Shown one piece after another: positions 62,157-64,000 of a stretch of 64,000 nt of DNA. A model generated the notes under the pieces. That model had not been told where the DNA came from and made no database searches. It worked only from the letters and a program-made list of their open reading frames with translations. The stretch lies in NCBI GenBank assembly GCA_016870365.1, contig VGBW01000004.1, forward strand, positions 56,949 through 120,948, given 5' to 3'. The stretch is from Actinomycetota bacterium (GTDB lineage Bacteria > Actinomycetota > Actinomycetes > Nanopelagicales > Nanopelagicaceae). The position numbers and the translations under genes were made by a program. Position 1 is the first letter of the stretch; each line of letters begins with the position of its first letter.

Positions 62157-63427
62157 GCAACGCGCTACTAGAGGACCTGACATGGCGCGGCTCTATCGCC
62201 CAGAGCACAGATAGAGTTGAATTGGAGAAATACTTAGCAGATCCTGGAGCCAGCCTTTATCTCGGCTGTGATCCAACTGCGCCAAGCCTTCATATTGGAA
62301 ATCTAGTTGCATTAACGCTGCTGCGCCGTTTTCAATTAGCTGGATATAGACCAATAGCACTGGTTGGAGGAGCCACCGGTTTAGTCGGTGATCCCAGTGG
62401 GCGAAGCGCTGAAAGAAGCCTGAACGAGGCCGAGTTAGTTGCCAGCTGGGTGGATCGAATCAGAGAGCAATTAGAGGGTTTCCTGGATTTCTCGGGCAAG
62501 AACGGGGCAATAATGGCTAACAATCTTGACTGGACAGCCCCAGTATCAGCAATTGAGTTCTTGCGAGATATCGGAAAGCATTTTAGCGTTAATCAGATGT
62601 TGGCGAAAGATTCGGTCGCCTCTCGCCTGGAATCAGGTGGAATTTCATATACCGAATTCTCCTATCAAGTGATGCAGGCCTTCGATTTCTTGGAACTTTA
62701 TCGTCGCCATAGTTGCGCGCTTCAAATAGGCGGCAATGATCAATGGGGGAATATTGTCGCTGGCGTTGATTTGATACGCCGTGCTGAAGGTAAGAGTGCC
62801 CACGCCCTAACCATTCCTTTGCTGGCAAAAGCTGATGGAACTAAGTTTGGCAAAACTGCAGAGGGAGCCATCTGGTTAGATCCTGCGATGACTTCTGCCT
62901 ACGCGTTCTTTCAATTCTTTCTAAATTCTGACGATAGAGATGTTGAACAGTTACTAAAAACTTTTTCTTTTAGGTCACGCGAAGAAATAGAAGCCCTAAT
63001 TGATTCTCTTAATGCGAATCCTGGAGCAAGAGAGGCTCATCGCGCTCTTGCCAGAGAGGTCACAACGCTAATTCATGGAGCAGATCAAGCATCAAAAGTT
63101 GAAGCTGCAGCAAAGGCGCTCTTTGGCCAGGCAGATATCGGGGATCTTGATTTAGAGACCTTAAGCTCGGCCCTTGCCGAACTTCCCAAAGTGATAGTCA
63201 AAAGAGGTGAGCAGATTCCGTCCTGGGTTGATCTAGTTACTAACTCAGGAGTGGTGGAATCTAAATCTGCTGCACGCAGAGTGATCAAAGAGGGCGGGGC
63301 CTACCTAAATAATGAGAAGATTCGCGGTGAGGATTTCACTCCGAAAACCAGCGATCTGCTCCACGGCCAATTTCTCTTGCTCCGTAAGGGGAAAAGGGAT
63401 CTGATAGCGGTAGAAATCACCGACTAG
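62153..63427 (+). CDS. tyrS: Tyrosine--tRNA ligase
   Basis: TyrRS charges tRNA-Tyr. The 424-residue class I enzyme has the HIGH-type motif as HIGN (residues 47-50, CDPTAPSLHIGNLVALTLL), the tyrosine-recognition region YTEFSYQVMQAFDFL, GGNDQWGNIVAGVDLIRR, the KMSKS equivalent KFGKT near residue 230 (ADGTKFGKTAEGAIWLD) and a C-terminal S4 RNA-binding domain (about 355-420). It overlaps argH by 4 nt, so it is co-transcribed with arginine synthesis, though an rRNA operon begins downstream. The argH-tyrS-rrn arrangement recurs in actinobacteria. Confidence 0.97.
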   Translation: MSNALLEDLTWRGSIAQSTDRVELEKYLADPGASLYLGCDPTAPSLHIGNLVALTLLRRFQLAGYRPIALVGGATGLVGDPSGRSAERSLNEAELVASWVDRIREQLEGFLDFSGKNGAIMANNLDWTAPVSAIEFLRDIGKHFSVNQMLAKDSVASRLESGGISYTEFSYQVMQAFDFLELYRRHSCALQIGGNDQWGNIVAGVDLIRRAEGKSAHALTIPLLAKADGTKFGKTAEGAIWLDPAMTSAYAFFQFFLNSDDRDVEQLLKTFSFRSREEIEALIDSLNANPGAREAHRALAREVTTLIHGADQASKVEAAAKALFGQADIGDLDLETLSSALAELPKVIVKRGEQIPSWVDLVTNSGVVESKSAARRVIKEGGAYLNNEKIRGEDFTPKTSDLLHGQFLLLRKGKRDLIAVEITD

Positions 63428-63460
63428 GGTATTTGCACCTTGCAAGAAAGAGCGTTATGA

Positions 63461-63513
63461 TTGCTCGCTCGCTACGAAATCGGACTTCAACACCAGGCCG
63501 AGTAGTCGAGCAA
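63461..63513 (+). other. Long-range inverted repeat between tyrS and the rrn promoter
   Basis: TTGCTCG (63461-63467) and CGAGCAA (63507-63513) form a 7-bp stem with a 39-nt loop. There is no T-tract, so it is not a classical terminator; it may be a chance repeat. Together with the promoter and leader entries it accounts for part of the 451-nt gene-free stretch 63428-63878. Confidence 0.25.
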
Positions 63514-63597
63514 GAACTTCCCTTGAAGCTGAAGCCCTTGTATATCGAGGTCTTTTGGCCTTCGCATCCCATATTTCTCGGGTTATGCGGTGGCGAT

Positions 63598-63626
63598 TTG
63601 ACCCCAGTTGTGTAGAGGCCTAGGTT
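63598..63626 (+). promoter_or_regulatory. rRNA operon promoter
   Basis: TTGACC (63598-63603), exactly 17 bp, and TAGGTT (63621-63626). Initiation near 63633 would give a pre-rRNA leader of about 245 nt before 16S. A 6-bp stem CCTTCT/AGAAGG (63630-63635/63643-63648) lies right at the predicted start. Confidence 0.65.
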
Positions 63627-63706
63627 TCTCCTTCTGCCCTTGAGAAGGGGCGGATTGGTTGTGCCCTGCCAACGGCTGTAAGGCCCGGAATCGGTGCGCA
63701 CCCGTA

Positions 63707-63729
63707 CCTTGAGAACTCAACAGCGTGCC
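63707..63729 (+). promoter_or_regulatory. rrn leader antitermination/processing element
   Basis: TTGAGAACTCAACAGCGTGCC is closely similar to the TTTGAGAACTCAATAGTGTG element of mycobacterial and other actinobacterial pre-rRNA leaders, linked to antitermination. TTGAG/CTCAA can form a small hairpin. The leader continues to the 16S start with no open reading frame that I believe. Confidence 0.6.
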
Positions 63730-63878
63730 AAAAGTCAATGCCAATTACCTCGATGAGGTATGGCTTCATTGCCATGCCCGTCGAATCCTTTGTAAATGAA
63801 ATCAATTGGTCAAAGACATTAAATAACGACAGTTGTTTATGTTCTTTTGCCGGAATCAACATCTCGTTGAGAGAAAAT

Positions 63879-64000
63879 TCAATGGAGAGTTTGATCCTGG
63901 CTCAGGACGAACGCTGGCGGCGTGCTTTATACATGCAAGTCGAACGATGAAGTTCCTTCGGGAATGGATTAGTGGCGAACGGGTGAGGAACACGTGAGAA
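63879..64000 (+). rRNA. rrs: 16S ribosomal RNA, 5' end (continues beyond window)
   Basis: The universal 16S opening AGAGTTTGATCCTGGCTCAG starts at 63886, corresponding to E. coli position 8, so the mature 5' end is put at about 63879. GACGAACGCTGGCGGCGTGC and ATGCAAGTCGAACG follow, then GTGGCGAACGGGTGAG. About 122 nt are present; the rest of the gene and presumably 23S and 5S lie past the edge. The sequence is bacterial and fits Actinobacteria, with a few departures from common conserved positions (CTTTATACATG where CTTAACACATG is usual; GAGGAACACG where GAGTAACACG is usual). Confidence 0.97.

Noticed and set aside
63433..63615. Short open frames on both strands in the rrn leader region (also 63738-63950)
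   Set aside because: They overlap the rrn promoter, leader element or 16S itself, lack Shine-Dalgarno sites and look random.

Overview
The window reads as core chromosome of a free-living actinobacterium with a compact genome and moderate GC (close to an even mix by eye). Actinobacterial markers are RbpA, the rapZ-yvcK-whiA block, the sufR-B-D-Rieske-C-S-U-T cluster, the ANTAR regulator PdtaR after pyk, DUF3099, four-domain S1 protein, a PolA with a decayed proofreading domain, and the gene order trpBA-dsbA-lgt-gltBD-pyk-pdtaR-liv-polA-rpsA-coaE-uvr. Short or absent spacers, 1-8 bp start/stop overlaps and low GC for the phylum suggest the freshwater Nanopelagicales (acI) type. That placement is inference, since only the first ~120 nt of 16S rRNA are present.

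Layout: 1-3587 end of trpB, trpA, DsbA-like oxidoreductase, lgt and a VIT/CCC1 transporter; 3717-11171 glutamate synthase (gltB, gltD) and pyruvate kinase; 11193-11863 a CAA-anticodon tRNA abutting pdtaR; 12007-16708 a branched-chain amino-acid ABC importer; 16709-21224 a thioesterase divergent from polA, then rpsA; 21297-31573 coaE, uvrB, uvrA, uvrC, rapZ, yvcK, whiA; 31716-35411 gap, pgk, tpiA, secG, rbpA; 35408-40996 (minus strand) pgi, tal, tkt and heme A synthase; 41067-47379 the SUF iron-sulfur operon; 47420-50299 an ABC exporter facing SURF1 and a DUF3099 protein; 50514-56029 infC, rpmI, rplT, an rRNA/tRNA methyltransferase, pheS and pheT; 56085-63427 argC, J, B, D, R, H and tyrS; 63428-64000 an rRNA operon leader and the start of 16S rRNA.

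The genes cover nitrogen assimilation and amino-acid supply (GOGAT, Liv importer, Trp and Arg synthesis), central carbon flow (lower glycolysis plus the non-oxidative pentose phosphate branch), Fe-S cluster assembly that would serve the many Fe-S enzymes including GltB and GltD, respiratory oxidase maturation (CtaA, SURF1), nucleotide excision repair and translation.

I see no mobile element, CRISPR array, phage or defence genes, and no undescribed multi-gene system. The material worth a second look is regulatory: paired ARG boxes on an apparently leaderless argC promoter; a probable AUC start and a leader with competing hairpins at infC; a repeated TANNNT-N6-start pattern marking leaderless genes; a SufR-type palindrome at sufR; a tRNA-Leu(CAA) lacking the long variable arm and ending one base before the pdtaR start codon; and an acetylglutamate kinase too short to carry the arginine-sensing N-terminal helix.
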